From: Leptospira sp. GIMC2001
GTDB lineage: Bacteria; Spirochaetota; Leptospiria; Leptospirales; Leptospiraceae
Direction of reading: 5' to 3'
NCBI RefSeq assembly: GCF_028462125.1
Contig: NZ_CP115468.1
Location: forward strand, 1,416,112 to 1,480,111
DNA: 64,000 nucleotides
In this document: positions 17,670-27,700 of the stretch, one piece after another
Layout of the letters: each line of letters begins with the position of its first letter
Numbering within the stretch: the stretch's first letter is position 1
The notes under the pieces: model-generated
What the model was told of the DNA's origin: nothing
The model's database searches: none
Seen by the model: the letters and a program-made list of their open reading frames with translations, nothing else
Program-made: the position numbers and the translations under genes

Positions 17670-18107
17670 ATGAAAAAAATTGGCATAACAGGTTCAAGAA
17701 AGGGTTTAAATGATAATCAAAGATTGGCTCTATTGGAAAGTCTAAAAGGATTGGGAAATGTTGAAATCCATCATGGTGATTGCGTGGGTGTTGACGAAGA
17801 TATTCATAAGCTTCTGATTTTGGAAAATGAAAATTTACCTGAAGGTGTTAAAGTTCAGCAAATATCGATCCATCCTCCAACGGATCAGAAACAAAGAGCT
17901 TTCTGCGAAAAAAAATACCCCGGCTTAGATATTTTAATTCATAGTTATTCATCCGAAGAGTATCTAAAGCGGAATCAATTTATAGTAAATCTTACAGATG
18001 AATTGTGGGCATTTCCTGATGGACCGGAGAAACAAAGATCGGGAACTTGGTCAACGATTCGGAATGCAAATAAGTCCGGGAAACCAGTGAAAATTTTTGA
18101 ACCGTGA
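17670..18107 (+). CDS. SLOG-fold (YspA/cpYpsA-like) nucleotide-binding protein
   Basis: A 145-aa Rossmann-like protein: GITGSRKGLND at the start, HHGDCVGVDEDIH, IHPP, YLKRNQFIVNLTDELWAFPDG, then RSGTWSTIRNANKSGKPV. These match the SLOG/LOG/DprA superfamily, whose members bind or sense nucleotide-derived ligands, and which are often linked to defence systems. Probably a nucleotide sensor in the island. Read from palindrome C, possibly leaderless. Confidence 0.8.
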   Translation: MKKIGITGSRKGLNDNQRLALLESLKGLGNVEIHHGDCVGVDEDIHKLLILENENLPEGVKVQQISIHPPTDQKQRAFCEKKYPGLDILIHSYSSEEYLKRNQFIVNLTDELWAFPDGPEKQRSGTWSTIRNANKSGKPVKIFEP

Positions 18108-18128
18108 AATAATCAAAGATTACAGATA

Positions 18129-18466
18129 TTAGCTTAAGAAATAATTAAACAAATGTCTGGGTATTCTAGAAAGAAGGGGGGATTTATTCTTTAGATCATC
18201 CAAATCTTTATAAACGATTACTTCTAAAATGCAATGTCTCTTTTCTATTGGTGTATTTGATTCAATTTAAAATAAACCCCATTTTGAATTTTTATTAACT
18301 GCTATATAAGCGTAGCCTTTAAAAGAGCAAAATGCATAAATCTTATTAAATGGATCAAAGAATTATTTGTCATTGTGGTCAGCGATTCCCATTACTCGTA
18401 TTTTAGAAATAGCGTAAATGTCCCAAGTATTATTTCTATTTTGCCGAGCTTGTAAAATAGGAATAC
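18129..18466 (-). pseudogene. Decayed minus-strand gene fragment
   Basis: One minus-strand frame from ~18466 to a stop at 18129-18131 gives a coherent peptide (WDIYAISKIRVMGIADHNDK, FFDPFNKIYAFCSFKGYAYIA, KWGLF, then a Lys-rich tail) with two internal TAA stops. The WGLF motif hints at a WG-repeat-like protein. It explains the otherwise gene-free interval before 18554. Confidence 0.4.
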
Positions 18467-18553
18467 TTCAAAGTTTGTGTATAAAAATTATTTTTGCATT
18501 ATTATAATAAGACTCTCCGATTCTATCTTACTTCAAATAAATATTTTACTCAA

Positions 18554-19282
18554 TTATTTCATTTCCATAGATTCATTAATAATTTTCTTTAATTCTTTTA
18601 ATATTCCTTCATTCATTTTCGACTCATTGTTAGTAGATCTTGGAATTTTAAAACGACTAAAGTGGGGAAATGAAATAATCTTGGACTTTATTTTTTTATT
18701 ATCTGGTAATAAAAATATTCCATCAAAGTATTTTATTTCGTATTTCGATTCCCCAGATTTTTGACTACTTATCCTATGCATAATTTTATCTTCATTCTTA
18801 AAATCATAGGACATTTCTTTTAAAAATGAATAGGTCGACATTTCATTTCCATTACCAAAACAGAAAATTACTGGAGGTCTTAGAATGCTCAAAAGTAGCT
18901 CATGAAACCTCCAACAATAACCAGCCATCCCATGATCAATTTCTTCAGCCTTATGGCTGGTAAGAAAAATAAGATTAGTTGAACAAACTTTTTCTCGCAA
19001 ATCAATTCCTAATTCTTCAAATAATGAAATTACTCTTATTTGTAGAAAACTCTTCTTTTCGTCTTTTAACCACCCTTCATCAAACCAAGCGTTGTCTTTT
19101 CGATCTATCGATTTCTCAAGATGATCTTTAATTAAAACTTTACCTTCTCCTCCTGGATTATAGCCGAGAAGAAAATAATTTCCTGCTTTAAGTGCGTCAC
19201 TGGAACTGTACATGATTTCGCCTTCTTTATCTAAAATTGAATTTAAAATTAGTTTTCCATTTTCTTTGAGCATCTCATTCAT
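18554..19282 (-). CDS. UDG-superfamily-like protein, second of tandem pair
   Basis: A 242-aa protein with YFLLGYNPGGEG near the N-terminus, CSTNLIFLTS in the middle, PPVIFCFGNG, and FPHFSRFKIPRS near the C-terminus, in the order of uracil-DNA glycosylase motifs (substrate-binding GxNPG, Asn-containing strand, terminal H-P-S-like loop). The catalytic residues are not obvious, so it may bind rather than excise. It starts 4 bp after the related gene upstream. Confidence 0.55.
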   Translation of the reverse strand: MNEMLKENGKLILNSILDKEGEIMYSSSDALKAGNYFLLGYNPGGEGKVLIKDHLEKSIDRKDNAWFDEGWLKDEKKSFLQIRVISLFEELGIDLREKVCSTNLIFLTSHKAEEIDHGMAGYCWRFHELLLSILRPPVIFCFGNGNEMSTYSFLKEMSYDFKNEDKIMHRISSQKSGESKYEIKYFDGIFLLPDNKKIKSKIISFPHFSRFKIPRSTNNESKMNEGILKELKKIINESMEMK

Positions 19283-19286
19283 CGCG

Positions 19287-19985
19287 TTACTTTATCCCAA
19301 GAATAGCATCTTTTATTTTCATTTTAAGAGCATATTCAGCTGTAATTGTTCCACCATCCTTTGTAGTATATTTCTCATGCTTCACATTCGAATTATACAT
19401 AGATGGATGTATAATATTAACTATCTTTATATTAGAATTTATTTTGTCTAATCTATCCATTTCCATTTTAACGATCTTTCCCAGTGTTATTATGAGTTTT
19501 GGTCTGATAATTTCAATTTTCTTCGAAAGAATCTTAAAAGATTTATCTTTATAATCCTTATCTATTTTTCCTAAACTACCACCTATTTTTTTAACGCCTT
19601 TTAGCCTAAGACCAAGATATACATTTGAAAAGAAGCAATTATCCCATGGAAAATTTCCATCTAATACATTATAGCTCTCATTAAATATCTTGATTAAATT
19701 TTTCCAAGTCCCTGTATCGGCATCTCTTTTTTTCCCTTCTATAAAGTTATTATAATCACTTTGCTTGCCGAAGTCATTTCCAAGAACTAGAATCTTTATC
19801 TCTCGTTGACTTTTAAATTCTTCTTCTTTATCATAATAAAATCCTCTACCCCCAGGGAAAAATGCTGTTTCGGGTTTATCTTTAAAACTATCAACGATAG
19901 GAATAAAAAGTCCTTTGGGATCAAAACCTAAAAGTTCAGGCTTTGCAATTTTTAGTATCTTAGTTGGCAGGTCTCGGTCGTACAA
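19287..19985 (-). CDS. UDG-superfamily-like protein, first of tandem pair
   Basis: A 232-aa protein: REIKILVLGNDFGKQSDYNN, TGTWKNLIKIF, WDNCFFSNVYLGLR, RPKLIITLGKIV, then NIIHPSMYNS. The GNDFG, N-C-F-F-x-N and HPS elements fit the uracil-DNA glycosylase fold, in a subfamily of unknown activity. The fold call is more secure than the chemistry. Two distantly related UDG-like genes in tandem suggest a base-modification sensor or a DNA-repair-based defence. Confidence 0.65.
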   Translation of the reverse strand: MYDRDLPTKILKIAKPELLGFDPKGLFIPIVDSFKDKPETAFFPGGRGFYYDKEEEFKSQREIKILVLGNDFGKQSDYNNFIEGKKRDADTGTWKNLIKIFNESYNVLDGNFPWDNCFFSNVYLGLRLKGVKKIGGSLGKIDKDYKDKSFKILSKKIEIIRPKLIITLGKIVKMEMDRLDKINSNIKIVNIIHPSMYNSNVKHEKYTTKDGGTITAEYALKMKIKDAILGIK

Positions 19986-20131
19986 AATTTTATTCCTTTT
20001 TACAATGTTATTTTCTTCAAAACTTAAGTCTCATGGATTTTCAAATTCAATTCAATGATTAAATTTAGAATTGTAGAATTTTCTAAAATTCAATTTCAAA
20101 TCATTTCCTCCAATATCCAAATAAAAAATTT

Positions 20132-20162
20132 CAATCTCCAGAATCAAGGATCCTGAAGATTG
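20132..20162 (-). terminator. Rho-independent terminator of the double-AAA gene
   Basis: CAATCTcCAG / CTGaAGATTG (one mismatch) followed, in the minus direction, by an AAATTTTTTAT tract (20121-20131). It lies 24 bp after the stop of the 20187-22448 gene. Confidence 0.6.
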
Positions 20163-20186
20163 TTAACTTTTACACTGATCAGGGAA

Positions 20187-22448
20187 TCAAAATCCTACTA
20201 TTTTCTCTTGGTTCTGCGTCTTATATCTAACTTCCAATTTCAACGCTTCGATGATTTCTTTGAAGTTCAATTTGTCAATTGGTCGAAACCGAAATCGAAT
20301 CCATATTGCCTTGAAATCTCCTGGTGTTAAATCTTGAATTTCTTTAATCGACTCTTTCTCTAGGAAACTGGCCTTTGCAAAGATATCAGGAAAATAATTA
20401 TCAAAGATACGAATTTTATCTGGGTTCTTGAGTGGACTAAATTCACATTTCCAAGCAAACCTTCGTAAGCTTGCTGCATCAAAATTATTCGAAAAATTTG
20501 TCGCTGCGATAAATATTCCCTGAAAGGATTCCATTCGAGTTAAGAATTCATTGGTCTGAGAAATCTCCCAGGACTTTGTCGCTAGTTCTCTGCTTCGGAA
20601 AAAAGTATCTGCTTCATCCAAGAAAAATATTGCATTCTTTTCTTCAGCCTCATTAAAAGCGGATGCTATTAATTTTTCTGTTTGTCCAACATACATATTT
20701 AAAAGATCAGATCCTCTTTTTTGGATGAGTTCACAACCTAATTTTCGGGCTAGGTATTTGACATACTCCGTCTTCCCTGTCCCCGGCTTACCTTGGAAAA
20801 GTATGCACAAAGAAGAGTCTTTGATTCCTCCATTGTCAATACCATATAGGTAATCTTTCATCATAATTTCTAGGTCATCCATATTAGCATCTGTGTGAAT
20901 GAGTGAAGGATCATAGGGGCTATTGCTGACTAAAGATTTCTGAATTGGCAAGCCTATTAACTTAGCATGCCGACTGCATACTGCATGTAGTGTTTTGAGA
21001 AATCTAACTTTGCTAATTTTTTTAGTTTTAAGTATTTTCTTAGTGGATTGAATGCAAGTTGTAATTCCTCCGACAGAGATTGGGTATTTGACTTGGAAGG
21101 TTTCAATGTCCGAAGTCGAAAAGAAAGAATTCACATCTTCCAATGTTATAACTGTGTTCCAATAATGAGTTAATTGTTTAGTATCAGGGGAATCAAATTT
21201 TAAGCTATAATCGAATCTTCGCAAAATGGATTCATGAATTGAGTCATATTCATTCGTGATGAAAATAATTTTTGAACTGCTTGAATCCAAAAATTCATTG
21301 ATCCAAATTTTCTTCATCGAGTTATATCGTGGTCCTCTTGAAGAATAAAATTCTTCATTGAGAAGATCATCTGCCTCATCCATTAAAAGAATTGCATTAT
21401 TTTTGCTAACAATAGCATTAGCAAGCACTAAACTCGATTTTCGAATACCTATAGAATCATTATTTACTGTATCAATTTTATACAATGATCGTTTCGTTTC
21501 TTGAGCTAAGCTTCTTGCGAACTCAGTTTTTCCTGCGCCTGGTTTTCCATACAAAAGTATTTTGCATGGCTCATCTGAAAGTAGCAAGGAATTTAGATTG
21601 AATTTGTCCAATTCTGGCAAAGCAAAACTTTCCAATCTTTGCGATGGAGTTTCTTCTAACTTAATGTACTCTATACAATAGTATTTCTCTTTATCATTAT
21701 TGATAAAATTTAAAAAATTATCATGCAATTCAATACTTTTGCTGTATCTATGACCATTGATTGGTTCAAAAATTTCATATTGGCAAAAAGGCGAATTGCT
21801 CGAAAATATCTCTGTTAACTCAGATCGCGTGATACCTGTAGCGTTTTTATAATAGAACATTGTTCTATAGTTATCTTGCTCATGGCTCATCCATTCAAGC
21901 ATAGGGTTAAACAAATATTGTGTTGCAAGAAAGTGAACAAAAGTAGAATATTTTAGAGGGAGATGTAAAGCTTCCAAAGTATTAATTATCTTCTGAAATA
22001 TTGGGTCAGATTCTAAGGTAAAATTCTTTGAGTATGCTCTGATTCTCTTCATGAAAAAATCACAAAGAATCTCGCGATACGATGGATCTTCCTCTGTGAT
22101 AGTCTCCAATAGATTACTTAATTCTCGCATTCTGGATCTGTAATTCAACCAAACATTTCCCGGGAGATTCATAGTTCTCCCTCTATAATTTCTTGACATT
22201 CTTTCATTTTCAATAGAATCCGTTTGCTCTTGTAAATTTTGGAAGAAAGGACGAATTAATTCTTTATACAAAATTTGTAAGTCTTGTTCGGAAAACATTC
22301 TTAGAAATTCTTCATCACAAAAATTCATATCTCTATCCTTTTCTAGTATCTTTATAAGGTAAAAGTACCCCGCCTTTACAGAACTAGATTGATAGATAGA
22401 ATTCCAAGGATCTTGTTTCTTCTGATTGTTGTTTGCTTTCTGTATCAT
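20187..22448 (-). CDS. Double AAA+ ATPase (753 aa)
   Basis: Two AAA+ modules: Walker A LLYGKPGAGKTEF (~residue 300) with ILLMDEADDLL (~358), and Walker A FQGKPGTGKTEY (~552) with AIFFLDEADTFF (~611); arginine-containing sensor segments follow each (LRRFDYSLKF, LRRFAWKCEF). The N-terminal ~270 residues carry no known domain. I chose ATG 22448 (MIQKANNNQKK) because it follows an AGAGG site and respects the divergent promoter; the longer 813-aa frame would run through the promoter and into the neighbour. ATP-driven remodelling of an unknown partner is likely. Shares palindrome D with the 230-aa gene and the MoxR/VWA genes behind it. Confidence 0.8.
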   Translation of the reverse strand: MIQKANNNQKKQDPWNSIYQSSSVKAGYFYLIKILEKDRDMNFCDEEFLRMFSEQDLQILYKELIRPFFQNLQEQTDSIENERMSRNYRGRTMNLPGNVWLNYRSRMRELSNLLETITEEDPSYREILCDFFMKRIRAYSKNFTLESDPIFQKIINTLEALHLPLKYSTFVHFLATQYLFNPMLEWMSHEQDNYRTMFYYKNATGITRSELTEIFSSNSPFCQYEIFEPINGHRYSKSIELHDNFLNFINNDKEKYYCIEYIKLEETPSQRLESFALPELDKFNLNSLLLSDEPCKILLYGKPGAGKTEFARSLAQETKRSLYKIDTVNNDSIGIRKSSLVLANAIVSKNNAILLMDEADDLLNEEFYSSRGPRYNSMKKIWINEFLDSSSSKIIFITNEYDSIHESILRRFDYSLKFDSPDTKQLTHYWNTVITLEDVNSFFSTSDIETFQVKYPISVGGITTCIQSTKKILKTKKISKVRFLKTLHAVCSRHAKLIGLPIQKSLVSNSPYDPSLIHTDANMDDLEIMMKDYLYGIDNGGIKDSSLCILFQGKPGTGKTEYVKYLARKLGCELIQKRGSDLLNMYVGQTEKLIASAFNEAEEKNAIFFLDEADTFFRSRELATKSWEISQTNEFLTRMESFQGIFIAATNFSNNFDAASLRRFAWKCEFSPLKNPDKIRIFDNYFPDIFAKASFLEKESIKEIQDLTPGDFKAIWIRFRFRPIDKLNFKEIIEALKLEVRYKTQNQEKIVGF

Positions 22449-22500
22449 TATTGCCTCTTTCTGCTTTGATAGAAATATAATAAACGATTGGTGAAAGGAA

Positions 22501-22521
22501 TTCGGAACAATTCTTTCCGAA
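22501..22521. promoter_or_regulatory. Palindrome D: TTCGGAA-N7-TTCCGAA, divergent promoter
   Basis: Perfect copy. + side -10 TATAAT at 22540-22545 and - side -10 TATTAT at 22477-22482 are both exactly 18 bp from the site. The + gene at 22569 has an AGGAGA ribosome site. Confidence 0.8.
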
Positions 22522-22568
22522 ATACCTATGGTTGAAATGTATAATAAGAGAAATAGGAGAGAAATAAA

Positions 22569-23261
22569 ATGTCCCAAGATGAAAAGATGATGAGTCCAGA
22601 AGAATTGCTTGAGTGTTTTGCAAGTCAATCCAAGCTATTTAAATATTCCGATCTTACTACGAAAATTGAAATTTTAAAATCGTATTTTTCCAAAGACGGG
22701 TATCGAAATACAAATCTATTCAGCTATAGAAATAATATCTGGCTGAATCATAACTTGAAAATACGAGAAGATGAATTCATTATTGCATGTGCAGTTTATT
22801 TGGATCTATCTTTCGTTCATGGTGTCTTAATCCATCCAATGGAAAAAATTGTCTCTGATTACAATGCTTCCTTTCGTGCAATGAAGGATGGTAGAAACAA
22901 AGTAAATCAACTCTTAAATGGAAAGCATATTAATACACGTTCCATTTTCGATATAGGAGGAACGGAAGGCAATAGCACTAATTTTGAAGAGAAGCGAAGA
23001 GTGCTTCAGAAGCTGTATGATGAAGTAAATATTTTTCCATCCCAATTGCTATTCTATCATATTAATTCTTATCGATCCCAACCGAACGGAGGAAAAAATT
23101 ACATGCATGTATTGCAGGAAGCTCCCTACTCTGCCTTTGCAATCTGCTATTCTGATACGAATTTTATCTTACCAAACATAAAAGAATATTATAATCAATC
23201 CAGCAACAAAGCTAAATTGATTCAGTTGGATTTTGCAAACTATATTGTGGAATTAAAATAG
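22569..23261 (+). CDS. Hypothetical 230-aa protein
   Basis: A soluble protein with no recognised motif (central segment INTRSIFDIGGTEGN, later PYSAFAICYSDTNFILPN). First gene after palindrome D on the + strand, 210 bp before the MoxR-like ATPase. Likely part of the same system as the flanking ATPases. A trailing A/T-rich interval (23262-23470) has no gene. Confidence 0.6.
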   Translation: MSQDEKMMSPEELLECFASQSKLFKYSDLTTKIEILKSYFSKDGYRNTNLFSYRNNIWLNHNLKIREDEFIIACAVYLDLSFVHGVLIHPMEKIVSDYNASFRAMKDGRNKVNQLLNGKHINTRSIFDIGGTEGNSTNFEEKRRVLQKLYDEVNIFPSQLLFYHINSYRSQPNGGKNYMHVLQEAPYSAFAICYSDTNFILPNIKEYYNQSSNKAKLIQLDFANYIVELK

Positions 23262-23470
23262 ATAAAACAAATTATCAATATATTTCAATTATCGATTAGA
23301 CAATTTTTAATTCATCTTGTTGGATTTTTTTCATTTTTGTGGGCAATATTTTATTTTTCTTGTATTTCTTTAATTTTTTCACATTTAATTCTGCTCATAA
23401 GTAGACAACCGTCTAACAATCCAACAGAAGAATTCTATTAGTAATTATTTTTTACAGAGATGGTTTAAAT

Positions 23471-24718
23471 ATGGGAATGTATATCGCAAATCAAGTTTGT
23501 TATGAAGGTCTGGATGAATTACAAAGATTGATATTGGCTTATCAACTGGGTTGCCACTCGGCTATTGATGGTCCACCTGGTGTAGGAAAGACTCGAGTCA
23601 TTCAAGAAGTAGCAAAGATCTTAAAGAAGAATCTGTATTCAAAGAACTGCTCTTCTAGAACTTCCGAATCTCATATTATTTCTTTGCCCATGCTTAGCGT
23701 AAAGGATGGAGCAAGTGTGACTTCTTATTCAAGTGGACCTTTAATTAGAGCACTTGCAGAACCTGGAATATTTTATGGGGACGAGTTCAATCTCCTGAAG
23801 GAAGATGTTCAGAAGCGACTTAACTCAGCTTTTGATGATAGAAGGTCCATTGAAAGACAAGATGGATTTGTAGTGCAAGGGAAGCCAGGATTTTGGGCTG
23901 TTATTTCTTACAATCCTTCGCAAGATATGATCTCAAAGGATTTAGAAGAATCTGTTGCAGATCGATTTATTCATTTTACTTTCGATAGATGGAATCCTGA
24001 TTTCAAAGCATATATAGCTTATCTTTCATCTGGAAAGCAGAATGATGTCGCTATTCAGAACCTTTTTGGAATAAAACTTTCCGAGCGTGGCATTGATGAC
24101 AGAGGTAATTTTTATATTAAAAAAATAGTAAACACTTCAGCTTCTTGGGTAGACTTTTGGACAGGGAATCCTTCTTCCGCAACACCAGAATATACATATT
24201 GGGTGAATGATCATAAAAGTATTTACAGAGGTTTTGAACAAATTAAAATCAAAACTTATTTAGAAAATCTCAAGGGCAAGGCCTACCCAGAAGTTGAATT
24301 TTCACGAGTATTGTCAAGGTTTACAGAGACCCTCTACCAATTGAAAAAAGATGGAAAGAGTCCCGTGATGAAACAATTGGGACTTTCCAAACTCATCGAA
24401 GGAGAAGATTTAGAATCACTTTCTATTCATGAAACATCTACTCGCATTGAGTCTTCCGCTATTCGTCATTATGTTGCTATGCGAGAAAAGAATTTTCATC
24501 CTTACTTATGCCAAAGCTATGCCACTCGTATCGTGATTGACCAAGCATGCTATGGACAATATAGAAACAGACAATTATCAAAAACAACTACGCTGCAATT
24601 GGTAGAATCTCTAGCTAAATCGTTTGCTTTGATGGCTGATAATTCTTCCTTCAATACGAAAATAATTTCAAATAAATTATTGAAACCTAATTCAGGGGAA
24701 ACTTCAGTTGCTAGTTAA
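23471..24718 (+). CDS. MoxR-like AAA+ ATPase
   Basis: A 415-aa protein: Walker A AIDGPPGVGKTRVI (~residues 34-47), Walker B GIFYGDEFNLLKEDVQKRLN (~98-117), sensor WAVISYNPSQDM (~145-156) and VADRFIHFTF. This is the MoxR/CoxD layout. These ATPases act with a VWA-domain partner, here the next gene, which overlaps it by 11 bp (TTG start at 24708). Confidence 0.85.
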   Translation: MGMYIANQVCYEGLDELQRLILAYQLGCHSAIDGPPGVGKTRVIQEVAKILKKNLYSKNCSSRTSESHIISLPMLSVKDGASVTSYSSGPLIRALAEPGIFYGDEFNLLKEDVQKRLNSAFDDRRSIERQDGFVVQGKPGFWAVISYNPSQDMISKDLEESVADRFIHFTFDRWNPDFKAYIAYLSSGKQNDVAIQNLFGIKLSERGIDDRGNFYIKKIVNTSASWVDFWTGNPSSATPEYTYWVNDHKSIYRGFEQIKIKTYLENLKGKAYPEVEFSRVLSRFTETLYQLKKDGKSPVMKQLGLSKLIEGEDLESLSIHETSTRIESSAIRHYVAMREKNFHPYLCQSYATRIVIDQACYGQYRNRQLSKTTTLQLVESLAKSFALMADNSSFNTKIISNKLLKPNSGETSVAS

Positions 24719-27700
24719 AGAGATTAAAGGTCTTATTCCGAAAGAAGTTCGAATCCGATTTCGGGAGAACTTTGAAAACTATCCGGAAAAGGCCAACTTA
24801 TTTTATCAATCAAATACTGTATACTTAGATGAAACTAATATCTCGGATCTAATTATACTTTTAAGTGATGATAAATTTCTAGATTATATTAGAAAAAGAA
24901 AGAATACTCCTGAAGGAAGATTGAATTTTGAATTTGATATAATTTCAAGTCTGTTGTCACAAAGTATCAATCCCTATCTTCTCGCTGAAGTATTAAAAAC
25001 TGTGTCAGAGAGTAAAGTACTCTCCATCTACCGCAGATTTTTCAAAATCCCTGTGGATGAAATTACTGCATCTGAGTTTCTGAAGAATGCAATCCGCGTT
25101 GGCGTTCATGATTTGGACAGAATGTTTTTGTATTCTGAATTTTTCAATAGCACAAACTTTTATGAGATTTCAGGTTTATATGATAACAAAAAAGCAACTG
25201 GATATATAAATCTGCTTTCATATCATAGAAATCTCTACATAAGCAGTTTACCGATAGAATCAATACTTGAATCCGAAGATTTTTTAGGACAACCAGCCAT
25301 TATAAGAGCCTTAAAGTTAGCGTACCTCAATGGCGAAAAGATTCTTATCGAATCTATATTCAAAAGATTTATTATAGCGCCCTTCCCTGCTGAAACTGGG
25401 TTTGCGATGAAAGTGTTAAACAAACGATACCGTAATCCTTCAGGTACAAATAAAAAAATTGACACCCATTTTTATGAAAGAACCATGCAATGCTTTCCCG
25501 TTATTGAGGATGCAAACCAAGAAATTTTGAATGATTTTAAATCATTTCTAGAAACTTATGGAAATCCAAGAGATCCTTTTGAGACATTTGTTTGGAATGA
25601 AGTTTTTCGACTTCCGAAGGAAAAGATCCCCTTCGTACTTTCTCTATTTACATCATATTCATTTATTAGCTTAAAAACTAGCTACCAAACTGATCCGAAG
25701 ATTTTATTATTTCTCATCCGAAACATTCTCACAGCTATATCAGATATAAAAATTCGAAATATTGAAAGTGGGCTTCGCAAAATTATCCTAAAACTTCTGA
25801 TAACACTAAAACCTGACAAGCGTTTTATGAGAAGAAGAGGCGAATTCTTATACATACTGAAGAAAACAAATTCATCTCTTCGATTGGAAATGGAATTTAT
25901 TAGACTTTTCTTTTTTGATTATATTTTTGAGGCATTTAAACGTACAGGGGCTATCGATTCTTTTCATGCAAGTTTTCTGAATTATATCGACAAATTATAC
26001 CCCAAATTACTTACGCAACGCATTGAGTTCCCTCAAAAGATGAGTTTCGTTTTGCCACTGATAGAAGAAGGCAGATTAAGACTTTACTCACCCTTTTTAG
26101 AAAAATTTGTAGCCTACAATGATGAAATGAAAGAATTGATGGAAGTCGCTTTCTCATGTGACCTAGATGATTTATTTTTGGAAGAGTTCGAGAAATTAGA
26201 TGTAAATTCAATTCCTGATTACCATTCCGATGTGATGGACGCTTTCAAAAGAAATCCAGCTTTCGTTGCTGAAGCTGCAATTTATGATTATCATTGTGCA
26301 GTTCGCTTTGAAGATGCATTGCCATTTATCAGAAGCCAGACAACTTTCTTAGTGGGTGGAATTGAAATCTGTGCTGGAGTGCGTGGAGCCTATACCTACG
26401 GAAATTCCATCTATCTTCCTGAGAAATTAAATCACTTCAAGGATCCAAAATATCCTTTAGAGGAAAATAGAAACTTAACTTTGTTTGTAGGTTTAGGTCT
26501 CCATGAAGCTTCTCATATCATTTTTGGATCTTTTAATTTTGATTTAAATCGATACACCTATAAATTAGAAAAGCCTACATTGTTTAAAACAATCCATAAT
26601 ATTACTGAAGACTTTCGGATCGAAAAATATTTACTAGAATCTAAATTAATTTCCATTTCAGAAGATGTAATTCCATTTATGAATATTGTATTTTCTATTG
26701 CAAATTGGCAGAACGAAGATCGTTCGATAGCTTTTCTACTTCTTTCCTATATTTCTGAAATGGCTTCCGGTATCTGGGATAAAATTGTAGAAGAATGTCC
26801 AGAAGCTGAGATACGATTACAGAATATTTTTAATCTACCCTTATCTAAAGGCCGGTTCCGCAGTATTGAAGATATGTCTGAGAACTGGATTGAAAGATTA
26901 AAAAATATGAAGCATGAAAATCCATTATCAGCAGTTCCAATCTCTATAGAAATTTATGAAGTCCTTAGCTATTGGCAGTTAGAATTTCTACATGATCTAG
27001 ATGAGCAAGAGCCAATTGAAAAAGGTACCCATGGTGCAGGAGGGACATCTCCGCCCAAGGGACCCGCTAGTCCAAATCATCCGCAATCTCCACTTAGCAA
27101 AGAAGATTTACAAGCTCTTTATGAAGATTATAATAATAACCCACAGAAATATAGAGAAAGTATTCAGGAAAATATTACCGCACTCAAATCTAGAGATTTT
27201 CTTCAACCTATCAACGATGAAGAAATTTTCGAGGTTGAAGAAATCTCTTACGAAGAAGAAGGAACTGCTGATGTGTCTACGAGAACAAAGGCTGACGAGC
27301 AGTTAGCTGAAGATAAGAAGGAAGGATTATTCGATAAAATTAAAGAAAAACTTACGAAAAAAGTCAAAAGGAAAGGTGCAGGAAAAAAAACGATCCGATC
27401 ATTATCTCCGCATACCAATTCTAAAACTCGACTCGTAGAAATTAAGGAAGTACCGATCAAAAATGAAGATAAAACTTTTCTTACAGCTTTGTCGCACTTT
27501 AAGGATGTTGAGATAGAAATTGAAAAACAGCTAGCTAGATACATACGTCCAAATGAAATTTTGGAACAAGAATTGAATGCCTATGAAGGTGAAATTGATA
27601 TGGAAGAACTAATTGAAATCCTTTCTGGTAGAGAAAAAGTTGGATTCTTTGAATTTCTTGAAGCTGATCTATCAACAGCAAAAAAAACAAGTTTAGAAGT

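Noticed and set aside
20187..22628. 813-aa form of the double AAA protein
   Set aside because: Its first 60 codons overlap the divergent gene and the palindrome D promoter and look hydrophobic by chance; the ATG at 22448 has a ribosome site.
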